Positions 17,177 through 26,795 of a stretch of DNA of 64,000 bases are shown piece after piece. Source of the stretch: Paenibacillus roseus (lineage in GTDB: Bacteria > Bacillota > Bacilli > Paenibacillales > Paenibacillaceae); the NCBI RefSeq assembly GCF_016424485.1, contig NZ_JAELUP010000004.1, positions 1 to 64,000 of the forward strand, written 5' to 3'. How positions within the stretch are numbered: position 1 is the first letter of the stretch; each line of letters begins with the position of its first letter. The notes beneath the pieces are model-generated. The model ran no database searches and had not been told where the DNA came from. It was given only the letters and a program-made list of their open reading frames with translations. The position numbers were made by a program, and so were the translations under genes.

Positions 17177-17556
17177 AATATATTTTCTCATTCGTTTTGG
17201 AGGTAATAAATGCAAAAAGCACGGCCTAAGAGGCACCGCGCTGTTGAGGGTGGAACCGGCAAAGTATTTGCTCGGTGAGCGGCCAGATTACGCGTACTTG
17301 AAAAGCTGTTACTGTCGAGTGGAAAGGTATTCATAGAAGAGTTACAGCTTTCAACTTGGGATAAGCAGAAACCATTCTATGTAAGCGTCAAACTCTAAAT
17401 TATTTATTTTACGGTGAATTTACATAACGATAATTTTAGTTTAATTAATGGGGCTTACAATTAAGGTGTTTACTAGTGGTAATCAAATAATTACTTAAGG
17501 TAAATTCGGCTAATAAAATACGGTCTTATTACAACTTGGAAGAAAGGAACTATGGC
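17177..17556. other. gene-free interval with faint coding traces
   Basis: Around 17245-17300 a frame reads LLGERPDYAYLK, which weakly recalls tyrosine integrases; no complete gene exists. The last 100 bases before the ABC operon are AT-rich and hold the quasi-palindrome TTACTTAAGGTAA (about 17491-17503), possibly an operator for the TetR gene at the end of that operon. Confidence 0.35.
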
Positions 17557-18489
17557 ATGAAGCAGCTTACCCTAATGAAACGAATAAGCAGATTAAAAAA
17601 ATACTTGCCGCTCTTTTTAATGCTGGTACCTGGTTTAGCTTATTTGATTATTAACAACTATCTGCCGTTATTTGGACTTGTGATTGCCTTCAAGGACTAC
17701 AACTATTCACAAGGAATATTCGGGAGCGACTGGATTGGTTTTAAAAACTTTGAGTATTTGTTTAAAACGACGGATGCCTACATCATTACACGTAACACAA
17801 TTTTGTACAATGGCGTTTTTATCCTGTTAAACCTTATGATCGGCATAGGTGTCGCCATCTTTCTAAATGAGATAAAGAATCGATTCCTGTCCCGATTCTA
17901 TCAAACAGTCATTCTTATGCCTTATTTGATCTCTATGGTTATTGTGGGTTATCTCGTTTTCGCGATGTTTAGTCTGGAAACAGGTTTTATCAATAAGACC
18001 ATTTTACCTTGGCTGGGTATATCGGATATTTCTTGGTACAGCGAAGCCAAGTACTGGCCTTACATTTTAACGCTCGTCCATATATGGAAAAGCGCCGGCT
18101 ATCTGTGTGTGATCTTTCTGGCCACAATTATCGGTATTGATCATGAATATTATGAAGCAGCCAAAATTGACGGGGCAACAGCGTGGCAGCAAATTTGGAA
18201 AATTACTATTCCGCTCTTAACACCGGTAGTCATCATTATGACCCTGCTTCAAATCGGCAGAATTTTTTATTCTGATTTTGGGTTGTTTTATCAAGTGCCG
18301 CTTAATGCGGGTGCGCTGCAATCCACAACTAATGTTATTGATACGTATGTGTATCGCTCCTTAATGACTTTGGGGGATATCGGGATGTCCTCTGCTGCGG
18401 GCTTGTACCAATCGCTTGTAGGTTGCGTGCTGGTATTTGTCTCCAATTACTTGGTTAGAAGAATCAACAAGGATAATGCGATGTTTTAA
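17557..18489 (+). CDS. ABC transporter permease, carbohydrate type (LplB-like)
   Basis: A 310-residue inner-membrane permease with six helices. The start at ATG 17557 is set by AGAAAGGA eight bases upstream. The cytoplasmic loop EAAKIDGATAWQQIWKITIPLL (about residues 200-221) is the EAA motif that contacts the ATPase. The N-terminal pattern YLIINNYLPLFGLVIAFKDYNYSQGIFGSDWIGFKNFEYLF is typical of the LplB/YteP permeases of oligosaccharide importers. It forms a heterodimer with the next gene product. No ATPase gene is present; in this transporter class a shared MsmX-type ATPase usually serves several systems. Confidence 0.92.
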   Translation: MKQLTLMKRISRLKKYLPLFLMLVPGLAYLIINNYLPLFGLVIAFKDYNYSQGIFGSDWIGFKNFEYLFKTTDAYIITRNTILYNGVFILLNLMIGIGVAIFLNEIKNRFLSRFYQTVILMPYLISMVIVGYLVFAMFSLETGFINKTILPWLGISDISWYSEAKYWPYILTLVHIWKSAGYLCVIFLATIIGIDHEYYEAAKIDGATAWQQIWKITIPLLTPVVIIMTLLQIGRIFYSDFGLFYQVPLNAGALQSTTNVIDTYVYRSLMTLGDIGMSSAAGLYQSLVGCVLVFVSNYLVRRINKDNAMF

Positions 18490-18502
18490 GGAGATGACGA
18501 TT

Positions 18503-19387
18503 TTGAAGCGACAACAAAAGCTCTGGCAAACAGGCATGCACGCCATTTTGATTGCCATTTCGGTAATGTGCATTTTGCCTGTTATTTTAATGGCTGTTTC
18601 TTCTATTACAGATGAAAAAACGATTTATACAAAGGGATATTCCTTTATACCTGAAAAATTTAGCTTTGAAGCTTACCAGTTTATTTGGCAAGATGCTGAC
18701 CGGATCCTCCATGCCTATGGCATAACCATTCTCATTACTTTAATTGGCACCCTAAGCGGATTAATTATTACAGCATTGCTTGCTTATCCGTTATCGCGAA
18801 AAGATATGCCGCTTAATCGTTTTTTTTCACTGTTTGTATTTTTTACGATGCTGTTTAACGGTGGATTAGTGCCAACCTATCTTGTGTATACGCAGTTATT
18901 TGATCTGAAAAATACGCTGCTGGCATTAATTGTTCCCGCTTTGCTAATGAACGCCTTTTACATTATGTTGATGCGCACTTTTTTTAAGACCTCTATTCCT
19001 GATGCACTGATTGAGGCAGCGAAAATAGACGGTGCGGGAGAGTTTTTCATATTTTTACGAATCGTGCTCCCGTTGTCCTTGCCTATTCTTGCTACAGTGG
19101 CATTGTTTCAAACGATTAATTATTGGAATGACTGGTTTAACGGCATGGTGTACGTCACAGACAGCAAGCTGTATAGTCTGCAAAACCTATTAAATCGTAT
19201 ATTGCTGGATATTCAGTTTATCGCGAACAGCAACTTCGGCAGTCAAGCAGAGCTTGCCGCAGATCTTCCAATGGAATCTGTCCGTATGGCTCTAGCTGTC
19301 ATAGGCGTATTGCCGATTTTAATCGCTTATCCATTTTTTCAAAAGTATTTTGTAAAGGGACTTACCATTGGAGCAGTAAAAGGCTAA
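18503..19387 (+). CDS. ABC transporter permease, carbohydrate type (LplC/YtcP-like)
   Basis: A 294-residue permease, second half of the importer. TTG at 18503 lies nine bases after AAGGAG and 13 bases after the previous stop; a longer frame overlapping the first permease is not needed. Six helices are visible, with the EAA loop EAAKIDGAGEFFIFLRIVLPLS (about residues 169-190) and the family C-terminus PFFQKYFVKGLTIGAVKG. The substrate is probably an oligosaccharide or a sugar-phosphate-like molecule, judging from the phosphatase genes downstream, but this is inference. Confidence 0.92.
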   Translation: MKRQQKLWQTGMHAILIAISVMCILPVILMAVSSITDEKTIYTKGYSFIPEKFSFEAYQFIWQDADRILHAYGITILITLIGTLSGLIITALLAYPLSRKDMPLNRFFSLFVFFTMLFNGGLVPTYLVYTQLFDLKNTLLALIVPALLMNAFYIMLMRTFFKTSIPDALIEAAKIDGAGEFFIFLRIVLPLSLPILATVALFQTINYWNDWFNGMVYVTDSKLYSLQNLLNRILLDIQFIANSNFGSQAELAADLPMESVRMALAVIGVLPILIAYPFFQKYFVKGLTIGAVKG

Positions 19388-19444
19388 GGCTAAATCCGGA
19401 TATATCCGGTTAGCATATATCATTCACAGAAGGCAGGTTTAGAC

Positions 19445-20977
19445 ATGAACAAGAAGAGTTTGATCGTTACCATGCTTACAATCCTTACAGTAGCTATGCT
19501 GCTTGGAGCGTGCGGCGGCGGTAAGAGCAGTACGGCGGCTCCTGACAGCACAGGCAACAAAGGCAGCGCCTCTGCTGGCACAGAAGGTGAAAAATTAAAG
19601 CCTTATGAGGTAGTCATCGCGTTTTATGGAAATGATCAAGCCGATTTGCAGGCTGTACAAGATGAGATGAGTAAAATAACAGAAGAGAAGTTTAATGCTA
19701 CCGTAAAATTGATGCCTATCAGCCTGAGTGCTTGGGCACAGCAAACGAACTTGATGTTAGCCGGTAATGAGAAGGTAGATATTATATTAACCTCTACCTT
19801 ATTTAACTACGCTTCCCAAGTGGCGAAAGGGCAGCTTAAACCGTTAAACGAGCTATTGGACAAATATGGCGAAGGGATTAAAAGCGCACTGGACCCTTAT
19901 CAGCTAGCTGCTTCACAGATAAAAGGTGAAAATTACGCGGTTGCTAATGTTCGTGATATGGCTGCTTATTACGGCATTAATATGCGTAAGGATCTTGTGG
20001 ACAAGTACAATATCGATATAACAAAAATCAAAACGATTCAAGATTTAGACGCTGTTTTTAAAATCATTAAAGAGAATGAACCCGATGTTGTGCCTTTGGT
20101 ATCCAAAAATCCAGGGACAGCGCCATTTACAGCAGGCTATACAACCTATGATCCTTTGGGCGGCGGGATTGGTGTACTGCCAAACTACGATAACAATTTG
20201 AAGGTCGTGGACTGGTTTGAAACAAAAGAATACGAGGAGCAGCTGAAGCTGCTTAGAAGCTGGTATGAGCAAGGCTACATTTTGAAGGATGCTGCTACCA
20301 GCAAGCAGGATGGAAGAGAGCTTGTAAAAGCAGGGAAGGCCTTTTCATTTCTTTCCAATATGAAGCCGGGCTCTGATCAAGAAAACTCAAGAAGACTTGG
20401 CAAAGAATTTGTTTCCGCAGCGCTGACTGAAGCTTATATGACAACCGATCTGATTGATGCCGTAATGTGGTCGATTCCTAAAAATTCAGCTGATCCTGAA
20501 AGAGCTATGATGGTATTAAATCTACTTTATTCGGACAAGGATTTTTATAATTTATTTGCATGGGGTATTGAAAATAAGCATTACATCAAAAAATCGGATA
20601 ACGTTATTGATTACCCTCAAGGCGTTGATTTGAAAAATATTGGCTACAACTTCAGCACGCCATATATGTTTGGCAATCAATTCCTCTCCTACACCTGGTC
20701 AACGGAAGAGCCGGACATTTATAAAAAAATAGCAGAGTTTAACAAGACAGCTACCAGATCCAAAGGATTAGGATTTTTGTTCGATGTCGAGCAAGTAAAA
20801 ACCGAAGTGGCAGCGGTTAATAACGTGACCTCCGAATATCGGTTAGGCCTAGAAACAGGAACTCTTGATCCAGTTGAAAACCTGCCTAAATTTATCGAAA
20901 AATTGAAGGCATCTGGTATAGATAAAATTATTGCTGAAAAACAGAAGCAACTAGACGAATGGGCAAAAACAAAATAG
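19445..20977 (+). CDS. extracellular solute-binding lipoprotein of the sugar ABC importer
   Basis: A 510-residue lipoprotein: signal peptide and lipobox LLGAC (about residues 19-23), then a Gly/Ser/Ala-rich spacer and a large family-1-like binding domain, with the size and DUF3502-like C-terminus typical of LplA partners of LplB/LplC permeases (AMMVLNLLYSDKDFYNLFAWG near residues 355-380). It would deliver substrate to the two permeases encoded just upstream. Good ribosome site (AGAAGGCAGG) before the ATG. The operon continues with two hydrolases, so this may be a uptake-and-processing unit. Confidence 0.9.
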   Translation: MNKKSLIVTMLTILTVAMLLGACGGGKSSTAAPDSTGNKGSASAGTEGEKLKPYEVVIAFYGNDQADLQAVQDEMSKITEEKFNATVKLMPISLSAWAQQTNLMLAGNEKVDIILTSTLFNYASQVAKGQLKPLNELLDKYGEGIKSALDPYQLAASQIKGENYAVANVRDMAAYYGINMRKDLVDKYNIDITKIKTIQDLDAVFKIIKENEPDVVPLVSKNPGTAPFTAGYTTYDPLGGGIGVLPNYDNNLKVVDWFETKEYEEQLKLLRSWYEQGYILKDAATSKQDGRELVKAGKAFSFLSNMKPGSDQENSRRLGKEFVSAALTEAYMTTDLIDAVMWSIPKNSADPERAMMVLNLLYSDKDFYNLFAWGIENKHYIKKSDNVIDYPQGVDLKNIGYNFSTPYMFGNQFLSYTWSTEEPDIYKKIAEFNKTATRSKGLGFLFDVEQVKTEVAAVNNVTSEYRLGLETGTLDPVENLPKFIEKLKASGIDKIIAEKQKQLDEWAKTK

Positions 20978-20996
20978 CGGAGAGGAAAGTATAACT

Positions 20997-21824
20997 ATGA
21001 AATTTATCCATATCACAGATACGCATATTAACGCTCCAGGGAAAACAGCGCAATTTCCTGTTTCCCATCATGTAGAAAAAGTAGAGCAGGTTTTCAAACA
21101 TATTCAGGATACGAATGTAAAGCCAGCCTTTGCATTAATTACGGGCGACATCTCCCACGGGGGGGATGTCGAGGACTATCAATTTATCCGAGCCTTATTT
21201 GATAAGGGGGCTGCACAGCTTGGCATTCCTTTTTATGTGGTGTTAGGCAATCATGATCATTTGCCGGCTTTTCGTGAAGGGTATTTGGGACAAGAGCCGT
21301 CAGATGAGAAGTATTATTATGCTGAGGAAATTGCAGGCTTGCGTGTCATTGGCTTGAACTCTCAAATCGCAGACAAGCCAGGCGGAATTATTGATGACGT
21401 GCAATTGGCATGGCTAAAAAAGCAGCTGGAGCAGCCAGCGCCTAAAGGCACTGTTATCGCATTGCATCATCCGCTTATTCATTTGGGTGACCTTTCTTTG
21501 CCGGGAATGCTGGTGGAAAATCGTCAACAAGTCATGCAGGTAATTCATGAAACCGATGTAGTAGCAACATTTTCAGGCCATATTCATACTAATTATTTCG
21601 CGAACTATCAGAATGTTTTGCATATTGCCGGGGCGGGCACATCATTTACGGTTGATTTTAGTGAAAGCAAAGGGAATGTCAGCTTTGTTGATCTCTGCGG
21701 CTATAGTATAGTGACCGTTCATGAGAATGATGGTGTTACCGCGCAATATATTGAATTGCCTCGCCCCCGTGGCGAATATATGACATTACCGTTAGCTTCC
21801 TTAACAGACGGACACAAAAAATAA
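20997..21824 (+). CDS. calcineurin-like metallophosphoesterase (CpdA-like)
   Basis: A 275-residue two-metal phosphoesterase. All core motifs are present: D8-x-H10 (TDTH), GD51 (GDISHGG), GNHDH at 84-88, HHP near residue 157 and GHIH near 197. The short class III cyclic nucleotide phosphodiesterase form (CpdA/Rv0805-like) fits length and spacing. No signal peptide, so it acts in the cytosol. It starts 19 bases after the binding-protein gene and precedes a CX5R phosphatase, suggesting that the imported compound carries phosphate esters or that the enzymes tune a phosphate-based signal. Confidence 0.9.
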   Translation: MKFIHITDTHINAPGKTAQFPVSHHVEKVEQVFKHIQDTNVKPAFALITGDISHGGDVEDYQFIRALFDKGAAQLGIPFYVVLGNHDHLPAFREGYLGQEPSDEKYYYAEEIAGLRVIGLNSQIADKPGGIIDDVQLAWLKKQLEQPAPKGTVIALHHPLIHLGDLSLPGMLVENRQQVMQVIHETDVVATFSGHIHTNYFANYQNVLHIAGAGTSFTVDFSESKGNVSFVDLCGYSIVTVHENDGVTAQYIELPRPRGEYMTLPLASLTDGHKK

Positions 21825-21843
21825 ACGAATGTAAGGTGATAGA

Positions 21844-22623
21844 ATGCTACCAAACCATCAGCATTGGTATGACATAGAAAGCCGGGCCAACTTCAGAGAG
21901 CTTGGCGGTTACTGCACGATTGAAGGCAAAGTCATTAAAAGGGGTCTTTTATTCCGGTCTGGCGAGCTGTCTGTTTTAAATGAAAATGATCTGGAACTGT
22001 TGAAAGGGCTGTCCTTGCATTATATGATTGATCTTCGTACAGAAAGCGAGCAGCAGCAAAAACCAACCCCGGATGTTGGCGCTACAATTATTAGCCTTCC
22101 TGCGTTGGGCGGCACCGTCAACCCGCAAGAAATGTTTGCCCACTTGAAAAACATGGGAGAAGCTGCTAATCAGGGTTCGCTGCTGCTCGGCGCCTATAAG
22201 CAATTTATTTCAAGCCAAGAGGCAGTCGATGCTTACAAACGATTTTTTGATTTGTTGATTGCTGCAGATGGCAAACCTTTGCTTTGGCACTGTACAGCCG
22301 GCAAGGACCGTACGGGCTTTGCCGCTGCTATCCTATTGCATGTATTAGGCGTGCCTTATAGCATCATCAAAGATGACTACCTGCGCAGCAATCAAAATCG
22401 GATAGAAGCGAATAAGAAATGGATTGCCGTTATTAAACAGGTCATTGGAGATACGGAAGAGCTTCAGCTTATTGCAGAGATGATGAAGGTGGAGCCAAAG
22501 TATCTGGACACAGCTTTTGAAGAGGCTGCCAAGCAATATGGCTCATTGGATTTATATATCGAACAAGCATTATCATTGACGCCGGAAAAACAAGCACTGC
22601 TCAAATCCATTTATTTGAATTAG
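21844..22623 (+). CDS. CX5R tyrosine/lipid-type phosphatase
   Basis: A 259-residue phosphatase of the bacterial Y-phosphatase-3 group (MptpB/LipA-like). The N-terminus NFRELGGYCTIEGKVIKRGLLFRSGEL and the P-loop HCTAGKDRTGF (about residues 149-159; Cys150, Arg156) are diagnostic; Lys and Asp within the loop recall dual protein/phosphoinositide phosphatases. YLRSNQNR and the helical C-terminus complete the fold. It sits 19 bases after the metallophosphoesterase, in the same operon. The substrate could be a sugar phosphate, inositol phosphate or phosphotyrosine; the sequence does not decide. Confidence 0.9.
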   Translation: MLPNHQHWYDIESRANFRELGGYCTIEGKVIKRGLLFRSGELSVLNENDLELLKGLSLHYMIDLRTESEQQQKPTPDVGATIISLPALGGTVNPQEMFAHLKNMGEAANQGSLLLGAYKQFISSQEAVDAYKRFFDLLIAADGKPLLWHCTAGKDRTGFAAAILLHVLGVPYSIIKDDYLRSNQNRIEANKKWIAVIKQVIGDTEELQLIAEMMKVEPKYLDTAFEEAAKQYGSLDLYIEQALSLTPEKQALLKSIYLN

Positions 22624-22653
22624 TCAACCTAATGATGCTTGTTTACCTTCGTA

Positions 22654-22682
22654 TCTAGAAATCGGTTATAATAAGTTCTAGA
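22654..22682 (+). promoter_or_regulatory. TetR gene promoter with inverted repeat
   Basis: TCTAGAA (22654-22660) and TTCTAGA (22676-22682) form a perfect 7-bp inverted repeat with a 15-base spacer that contains the -10 TATAAT (22667-22672). This arrangement suits an autoregulated TetR promoter. Confidence 0.6.
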
Positions 22683-22709
22683 ACAAGAAAGAGTAGACGA
22701 GCATTCTCA

Positions 22710-23381
22710 ATGAGAAAGGAGTATTTATTTGAAATAATGTGGAAAGAAAACCTTGATCAACACAGAACCCAAAGAAGAGAAGATATTATTAATACTGCCA
22801 AAAGCTTATTTATGGAGCGCAGCTTGACCGAAGTAACGCTCAAAGATATTGTCGAGGCTTGCGGTATTAGTAAAGTAACGTTTTATAAATATTTCACTTC
22901 GATAGATGAAATTATTTTTGAGGTAGAAATCGATATATTATCCCAATGGGTGAACCGAATTAGAGAAACAAAGTTGGAAGGCAGCAATAGCTATGAGAGG
23001 CTTGCTTATTTGCTGAAGGTACAATTGCTGGAGGCAGATATTAAAATGGTTCGATTTACAGCCATGTTTGATACTTTATATCAAAACAACTATCCGACAC
23101 CTGAGTTGGAGAAGAAGTTTCGAGCGTATTTGCAAGGCGGCTCGCACCCCTTTGTTTCGTTGATTCAGTCGGGAATACAAGATGGGTCGATGCGGCAGGA
23201 TATGGATGCCAGAGAAATTGGATACACCATCAGTAACATTGTTATGGCATCCTTACACCGTAATTTGTTGCGCGGCAAGCTGCTTGAGCTTGACCAGAAA
23301 GTTAAAAATTCCGTGGTTATGCAAAATACGATGGATATGATTTTAAACTTTGTAAAAGTACCAAGTGAAACACAAGCTTGA
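22710..23381 (+). CDS. TetR-family transcriptional regulator
   Basis: A 223-residue regulator. The HTH lies at about residues 22-68 (RREDIINTAKSLF, VTLKDIVEACGISKVTFYKYF), the signature of TetR proteins; the C-terminal ligand domain shows no recognised family. ATG at 22710 gives the full frame; ATG at 22737 is an alternative but stands 15 bases from AAAGGAG. An inverted repeat around its -10 suggests autorepression, and it probably also controls the ABC importer and phosphatase genes before it. From 23382 to 23542 no gene is recognisable. Confidence 0.87.
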   Translation: MRKEYLFEIMWKENLDQHRTQRREDIINTAKSLFMERSLTEVTLKDIVEACGISKVTFYKYFTSIDEIIFEVEIDILSQWVNRIRETKLEGSNSYERLAYLLKVQLLEADIKMVRFTAMFDTLYQNNYPTPELEKKFRAYLQGGSHPFVSLIQSGIQDGSMRQDMDAREIGYTISNIVMASLHRNLLRGKLLELDQKVKNSVVMQNTMDMILNFVKVPSETQA

Positions 23382-23542
23382 CCATGTACGATCGTGTCGG
23401 CGTTGCGTTCTATGCGCAAGCCATTTACCAAATGAAGAAAATAGGGTATTTTTTCTCCATGCGCTAATCCTTTTCAGTGGATTATGGACAGGTATTACCT
23501 TCCATGCCATTGTAAAGGATTTCTCTTTTTGCTCGGTACCAT

Positions 23543-23902
23543 CTAGTTGATAAGCATATGACCAATTACAACAAATAAAGCGAGTATTAAGAAAAAGATG
23601 TTTATGCCTACACCTTTTTCTTTCCTTCTGGCATGTAGCATTGCCGCTAAAATCATAATCATCATTATGCCAATTGCTGAAAGAAGGGTTAAGACTGGCA
23701 GGATACCCAGCGCTTGAGGCAATATCAAACCAATTGCTCCTAATATTTCAATCCATCCAACAAATATGAGATAGCTTTTCGAAACATCTCTAGCCCAAAG
23801 CATTATCTCCTTTGCTTTATTTTCTCGAAACAATTTCATGGCGCCTACTGTAAAAAAGACAAATGCTAATAAAATTTGGACAACCCATAAGGCAGTAATC
23901 AT
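23543..23902 (-). CDS. DoxX-like membrane protein
   Basis: A 119-residue protein with four hydrophobic helices (about residues 4-20, 45-63, 66-88, 97-117). LLAFVFFTVGAMKLF at the N-terminus and YLIFVGWIEILGAIGLILP match the DoxX/DoxX-2 family, small membrane subunits tied in some bacteria to redox stress. The ATG at 23902 follows GAAGGAGAG; the six codons further upstream are unlikely. Transcription starts from a promoter carrying two identical operators about 130 bases upstream. No neighbour suggests its function. Confidence 0.82.
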   Translation of the reverse strand: MITALWVVQILLAFVFFTVGAMKLFRENKAKEIMLWARDVSKSYLIFVGWIEILGAIGLILPQALGILPVLTLLSAIGIMMIMILAAMLHARRKEKGVGINIFFLILALFVVIGHMLIN

Positions 23903-24000
23903 TGTCAGTCTCTCCTTCATTTAATTCATTAGATGCGCCAGAGTTCAAGGCGGGCCCACTAACCAGCGTAAACCAATTTTATCGACGAAAATGGATGAAC

Positions 24001-24056
24001 GGACAATTGTCCTCTCTTCCATGTATTACTTTATGGACAATTGTCCGTTATGTCAA
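24001..24056 (-). promoter_or_regulatory. doxX promoter with two GGACAATTGTCC operators
   Basis: On the minus strand -35 TTGACA (24051-24056) and -10 TAAAGT (24028-24033) are 17 bases apart. A perfect palindrome GGACAATTGTCC fills the spacer (24035-24046), and an identical copy lies just past the transcription start (24001-24012). Two sites 34 bases apart suggest cooperative repression, probably by a TetR- or MarR-type protein encoded elsewhere. Confidence 0.75.
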
Positions 24057-24414
24057 CTCCAAACTCCAATGTGCTGAAACTTCCCGACTCGCTAATGCAA
24101 ACTGACAAAAGAATTGAAGAATAATTGCGGCAAAAGGAATCTCCGATCATATGCTTGATACCGCAGTGCTGTTTGTTCTAAAATAAGAGAAGACATCCCT
24201 TTTATTGGTATTGGAACCATTCGTATCAACTTTTCGGTTAGGTGCAAAGTGAGATGATGGCACGAATTCTATCCAACGTTGTCTTGAAATCATCAATGCA
24301 TTTTCAGGAATCCCAACTAGAGAGGAACAGTTCGGAGCGTCAGTGAGGATGCAGGGCCCCAAGCTGATAGCTATGCTACAGAGTTGATACCTATACGGTC
24401 AGGGGATGGTTAAT
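24057..24414. other. interval before the carotenoid operon
   Basis: No intact gene. On the plus strand at about 24252-24384 a frame reads SIQRCLEIINAFSGIPTREE up to a stop; it looks like coding sequence but has no start, stops lie just upstream, and I cannot name the family. A promoter for the crt operon must lie near 24300-24400, but no clear -35/-10 pair or SigB-type site is visible. Confidence 0.35.
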
Positions 24415-25275
24415 ATGGGGACAGAGCAAATGCAAGCCGATTTTGCTTATTGTAAAACCATTATCAAGCAACATTCCAAAAGCTTTTATTACGCATTTTC
24501 ACAACTTCCGATGGAAAAAGCAAATGCTGTCTATGCCATTTATGCTTTTTGCAGAACGGCAGACGACTGTGCAGATTCAAACCAACCCCATTTGGAAAAG
24601 CTCGAGTCTCTGCAGCGATTAAAAAAAGAGCTTGATTTATTCAGTGAACAGGAGGAAGTGGATCATCCATTATGGCGCGCGCTCAGGCAAGTCTTTACGG
24701 AATATGATATGGACATCCAACCATTCTACGATCAACTGACAGGACAATGGATGGATGTGAACTTTTCCATCCCGAAAACCATGCATGAGCTTGAAAGCTA
24801 CAGTTATTATGTTGCCGGCTCAGTAGGTTTGATGCTATTGCCTGTTCTGGCTTCAAAAGCTGCCGCTGATTTGCGTCCATCAGCGATTAAACTGGGTACC
24901 GCCATGCAAATCACGAATATTCTGCGTGATGTCGGCGAAGATTTCCATCAAAAGCAGCGGATTTATTTGCCTGAAGAAGAAATGGAGCGCTTCCGATATA
25001 CCCAAGAGGATTTACGCTATGGGATCATCAATGAGAATTTTATTAACTTATGGGAAGAACTGGCTAGTAATGCAGAATCCTTATATGACCAATTCTGCAG
25101 CAGCATAGATCTCTTTGACGCTGACAGCAAGATGCCCCTCTCGCTCTCTATGGGAGTGTACAGAGGAATATTAGATGCTGTCAGAAGTAATGATTATGAC
25201 TGTCTCTCCAAGCGCAACTATGTAACTAAGGAAATAATGAGCAAAATTAGCGCTGCCATTTACACCTGCTCTTAA
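24415..25275 (+). CDS. crtM: 4,4'-diapophytoene (dehydrosqualene) synthase
   Basis: A 286-residue squalene/phytoene synthase-family enzyme that condenses two farnesyl diphosphates to 4,4'-diapophytoene, the first step of C30 carotenoids. Both Asp-rich Mg2+ sites are present: DDCAD at residues 50-54 and DVGED at 172-176, with SKSFYYAF near 21-28 and the ILRDVGED context. ATG at 24415 is preferred because AGGGG lies nine bases upstream. Assignment to the C30 rather than C40 branch rests on the following genes, which match the staphyloxanthin pathway. Start of a six-gene cluster with short gaps. Confidence 0.9.
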   Translation: MGTEQMQADFAYCKTIIKQHSKSFYYAFSQLPMEKANAVYAIYAFCRTADDCADSNQPHLEKLESLQRLKKELDLFSEQEEVDHPLWRALRQVFTEYDMDIQPFYDQLTGQWMDVNFSIPKTMHELESYSYYVAGSVGLMLLPVLASKAAADLRPSAIKLGTAMQITNILRDVGEDFHQKQRIYLPEEEMERFRYTQEDLRYGIINENFINLWEELASNAESLYDQFCSSIDLFDADSKMPLSLSMGVYRGILDAVRSNDYDCLSKRNYVTKEIMSKISAAIYTCS

Positions 25276-25298
25276 ATTGCTGAAAGGTGTTGTGTGAA

Positions 25299-26795
25299 TT
25301 GTTTGAAAATAAAAGCGTATTGATCATCGGCGGCGGGCTTGGCGGTCTATCAGCTGCCATATCTCTGAGGCAAAGCGGCTATAGCGTTTCTCTGTACGAA
25401 CAAAACAATCATATTGGCGGTAAACTAAATCGGCTTGAGCAAGATGGTTTCGGCTTTGATCTCGGCCCATCTATTCTGACGATGCCGAAAGTATTTGAAA
25501 AATTATTTGCTGCAAGCGGTAAAAATATGAATGATTACGTCCCCACTGTAAAACTGAAACATCAGTGGCGATCCTTTTTTCCCAGTGGCAATATCATCGA
25601 TCTCCATGAAGATATTGAAGAAATGAAAGCGAAGAATTCGTCGCTGAATGAGCAGGATATTTTCGAATACAAAAAATTGCTCGAATACTCAAAAAAACTG
25701 TACGATATGACGGAGCAAGGATACTTTAAATATGGTGCTGACAATACGAAAGATATCGCGCGATATAATGGAGCGTTCAATGCTTTGAAGAATTTCGACT
25801 TGTTTTCAACGGTACATAAGGCTATTGATAAACGGATCAGCAATCGGGATCTCCGTGACATGCTCTCTTATTTTATTAAATACGTTGGTTCTTCACCATA
25901 TGATGCGCCAGCAGTATTGAATATGATGATCTACATGCAGCACCATCAAGGAGTATGGTATGTGCCTGGCGGAATGCACTTGCTCGGCCGTGGATTGGTG
26001 CAGTTGGCCAAGGAAACAGGTGTGTCGATTCATACTGGAAAACGAATTGTTCAGCTCAAAAAGAAGGAAGGCAAAATAAGCGGGGCGTTACTGGAAGACG
26101 GGACAGAATTGTCGGCAGACTACTACATTTCCAATATGGAAGTTATCCCGTTCTATGAGCAACTGCTACAGGAAGAGAAGCGTTTTATTCATAAATTGAA
26201 AAAGAAATATGAACCGGCAAGTTCGGGGCTTGTTATACATCTGGGTGTGAAGAAAACGTACCCGCAGCTTGCTCATCACAATTTTTTCTTTGCAGAAAAT
26301 ATGAAGCAGCAAATGGATAAAATATTTCACCTCCATGAACTGCCGGATGACCCCATCATTTATCTGGTGAATGTTAACAAAACAGACCCCGCGCAGGCGC
26401 CTGCAGGATATGAAAATTTAAAAGTATTGCCCCATATTCCATATATTCAGGATAAGCCTTTTACACAGCAAGACTACGATCAGTTTACAGAACGGGTGCT
26501 GATCAAATTGGAAAAAATGGGACTTGAGGATTTGCGCAATAATATCGTGACACAAGATGTATGGACTCCGGAAGATATTAGACGTGTCTATGGTTCCGAC
26601 CGCGGGGCTATTTACGGCACATTATCGGATCGCAAAAAAAATAAAGGGTTCAAACATCCGAAGCAGAGTACACGCTATGACAATCTTTACTTTGTAGGCG
26701 GAACGGTAAACCCGGGAGGCGGTATGCCTATGGTTACATTAAGCGGTCAGCAGGTACGGGATAAAATCGTGCAAAGAGATGCGAACCATGGGTGA
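25299..26795 (+). CDS. crtN: 4,4'-diapophytoene desaturase
   Basis: A 498-residue FAD enzyme of the phytoene desaturase family. The N-terminal [17 protein letters not shown] (about residues 7-23) and E-box [13 protein letters not shown] bind [14 protein letters not shown] is the family's next block, and [20 protein letters not shown] near the C-terminus the conserved carotenoid-dehydrogenase ending. It introduces double bonds into 4,4'-diapophytoene to give diaponeurosporene. TTG at 25299 is the likely start, nine bases after AAAGGTG; it lies 23 bases after crtM. Its end overlaps the next gene by 17 bases. Confidence 0.9.
   Translation: MFENKSVLIIGGGLGGLSAAISLRQSGYSVSLYEQNNHIGGKLNRLEQDGFGFDLGPSILTMPKVFEKLFAASGKNMNDYVPTVKLKHQWRSFFPSGNIIDLHEDIEEMKAKNSSLNEQDIFEYKKLLEYSKKLYDMTEQGYFKYGADNTKDIARYNGAFNALKNFDLFSTVHKAIDKRISNRDLRDMLSYFIKYVGSSPYDAPAVLNMMIYMQHHQGVWYVPGGMHLLGRGLVQLAKETGVSIHTGKRIVQLKKKEGKISGALLEDGTELSADYYISNMEVIPFYEQLLQEEKRFIHKLKKKYEPASSGLVIHLGVKKTYPQLAHHNFFFAENMKQQMDKIFHLHELPDDPIIYLVNVNKTDPAQAPAGYENLKVLPHIPYIQDKPFTQQDYDQFTERVLIKLEKMGLEDLRNNIVTQDVWTPEDIRRVYGSDRGAIYGTLSDRKKNKGFKHPKQSTRYDNLYFVGGTVNPGGGMPMVTLSGQQVRDKIVQRDANHG

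Noticed and set aside
17109..17222. N-terminal 38-residue extension of the DUF2239 protein
   Set aside because: It reads through the -10, -35 and operators of the gene's own promoter, and an excellent ribosome site precedes the inner ATG.
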